Below are positions 4,676 to 5,523 of a stretch of DNA of 5,523 nt, piece after piece. The notes under the pieces are model-generated. The model was given only the letters and a program-made list of their open reading frames with translations. It did not search any database and was not told the DNA's origin. The translations under genes and the position numbers were made by a program. Each line of letters starts with the position of its first letter. Position 1 is the stretch's first letter. Source of the stretch: PNAI01 sp964575715 (GTDB lineage: Bacteria > Pseudomonadota > Alphaproteobacteria > Rhizobiales > Xanthobacteraceae). Where the stretch lies: NCBI GenBank assembly GCA_964575715.1, contig CAZNSG010000095.1, positions 1 to 5,523 on the forward strand. Reading direction: 5' to 3'.

Positions 4676-5401
4676 TCAATGCAGCCTGGTATCTTCACAT
4701 TGGTGTCCGGCAGCCATGCGGGAGGAGATCCGATCGGAGATCCACTGCCTTCCTGCGCTCGGCATCAAGAAATACATTAGGTTGACGTAAAATAGCCATC
4801 CCGTCTCGGTCACCTCGTACGCACTGGAATTCTCGCTGACCAGCCCAGCATCGACGAGTTGGTCAAGCGCTTCCAAGGTCTCCCTCGGGACTAGACCCCA
4901 GGGTGTCCTCGATTTCTCCAGAAATCCCCTGTAGGGGAATGTCACGACACCTTTCTCCGGAGAGCGGTCGGTCTGGTACGCCGCCAATGGAAGCGTATTA
5001 CCGGCGAAAACGCGCGATACGTAATTTCGACGATCGCCGGTGTTGAAGAAATTGAAGCCGGGGAGTTGCGTGACTGCGGCAGCCCCGTATCCAAGGACCG
5101 CGTCGTCGTGATATCCATACAGGATGTCATGGTACAAGAATCTCGGCGATAGCTGCAGCGCTCCGCGTGTCTGCCCGTTTCGGCGCGCGTAGCTGTAGCC
5201 ACTTATCTTCGAGTAGTCCCGCGAAATCATGTGCAGGGCAATTTGCTGCCGCTGTTCCAATCGCTGGATGGCATTCAGTCGCCCAAAGCCCTGCACCCCT
5301 AAAAATCGGTGCATCCGCGCCTGAGCAGCCAGATTGTTGAGGGGATAGAAGTCGATCGTCGTGGTTCCCAGGTCGATTGCCCGTCTAAAGGGCGGGCGCA
5401 A
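4676..5401 (-). pseudogene. HemN-like radical SAM protein, C-terminal part, cut by IS21
   Basis: The minus frame gives 241 residues ending at TGA 4678-4676. It resembles the C-terminal half of HemN-like (coproporphyrinogen III oxidase-like) radical SAM proteins, recognised from memory. Visible pieces are IDFYPLNNLAAQ (16-27) from the end of the SAM barrel, SGYSYAR (67-73), FLYHDILYGYHDDAVLGYG (88-106), an N-x-x-x-Y pattern near 120-127, and a C-terminal winged-helix-like tail (about 170-215). The CxxxCxxC iron-sulfur motif and the rest of the barrel are missing; relatives are about 450 residues. The frame opens with TTG at 5401, which lies inside an IS21-type end repeat, so this is not the native start and native sequence probably begins near 5385-5393. 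The N-terminal part may survive beyond the IS, outside the window. HutW/ChuW-like or natural-product HemN paralogues are alternatives. It is presumed non-functional because SAM binding is absent. Confidence 0.75.
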
Positions 5402-5460
5402 AGTGTACCACTGAACCGGCTGTGATCTGCCTCTTGAAGGCGGCGCAAAAGTGTACCGGT
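5394..5460 (+). repeat. Left-end repeats of an IS21-family element
   Basis: GGGCGCAAAGTGTACCA (5394-5410) and GGCGCAAAAGTGTACCGG (5442-5459) are direct repeats about 47 bp apart. Multiple GCGCAAAAGTGTACC-type repeats at the ends are typical of IS21-family elements, where they bind the transposase. They lie just before the istA start at 5510 and abut the truncated radical-SAM gene. The exact terminus, expected near 5385-5395, is not certain and the target duplication cannot be checked because the right end is outside the window. Confidence 0.65.
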
Positions 5461-5509
5461 CCTGCTAGGCCGTCTCGATGCCTTTGAATGGCATGGAGAG
5501 GCTGGAAGG

Positions 5510-5523
5510 ATGTTCACAGTGGA
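5510..5523 (+). CDS. istA: IS21-family transposase IstA, first codons only
   Basis: ATG at 5510 begins MFTV and runs off the window after 14 bases. IS21-family IstA proteins commonly begin M-F/L-T-V-E. GGAGAGG (5495-5501), eight bases upstream, is a good ribosome binding site. The call rests mainly on the terminal repeats directly upstream and on the start motif, since almost no coding sequence is visible. In complete elements IstA is the DDE transposase and is followed by the ATPase helper IstB. Confidence 0.55.

Overview
This window reads as a mobile-element graveyard from an alphaproteobacterial accessory region, probably a Bradyrhizobium-like genomic or symbiosis island. The organism guess is an inference from recalled similarity of the fragments and from the moderately GC-rich coding sequence; no search was run. 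One intact protein gene (a patatin-like lipoprotein) and one intact tRNA gene (Thr, anticodon CGT) sit among broken insertion sequences, a short palindromic element, a decayed replication-relaxation gene, an integrase stump, two half tRNA genes, a group II intron that has lost its reverse transcriptase, and a radical-SAM gene cut by an IS21-type element.

Left part (1-1944): the 3' end of an IS5-family transposase and its terminal repeat (1-141), then a complete patatin-family lipoprotein gene (350-1558) whose ribosome binding site lies in the loop of a small hairpin. Between it and the next gene is a 17-bp inverted repeat of unknown origin (1648-1710).

Middle part (1897-3120): a pseudogene of the replication-relaxation family is split by a 188-bp palindromic MITE. 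The MITE is flanked by TTA on both sides, and removing it with one TTA restores the reading frame exactly. A second lesion, a frameshift near 2405, separates the body from a C-terminus ending at 2472. A small partner ORF follows with a strong Shine-Dalgarno sequence, but at 2558/2559 it runs into the first 58 codons of a tyrosine integrase on the other strand, so both genes lost their 3' parts in one rearrangement. Between the integrase start and the flank of tRNA-Thr are three pairs of GTGCC/GGCAC motifs, each pair with an 11-bp period, which look like integrase arm sites.

Right part (3278-5523): on the minus strand lie the 5' halves of tRNA-Arg(CCT) and tRNA-Gly(CCC), both broken at the anticodon arm. 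Next is a group II intron derivative (about 3714-4384, minus) with a recognisable 5' end, a 7-bp EBS1/IBS1 pairing and domain V, but only about 45 codons of its intron-encoded protein. After a long imperfect palindrome (4531-4657) comes the C-terminal part of a HemN-like radical SAM protein (minus), whose N-terminus is cut off by the left end of an IS21-family element; the istA gene of that element begins at 5510.

The genes do not form one pathway. The common thread is repeated integration and deletion around tRNA genes. All three tRNAs seen are C34 isoacceptors (CGT, CCT, CCC), whose codons can normally also be read by U34 isoacceptors, which would make them tolerant targets.
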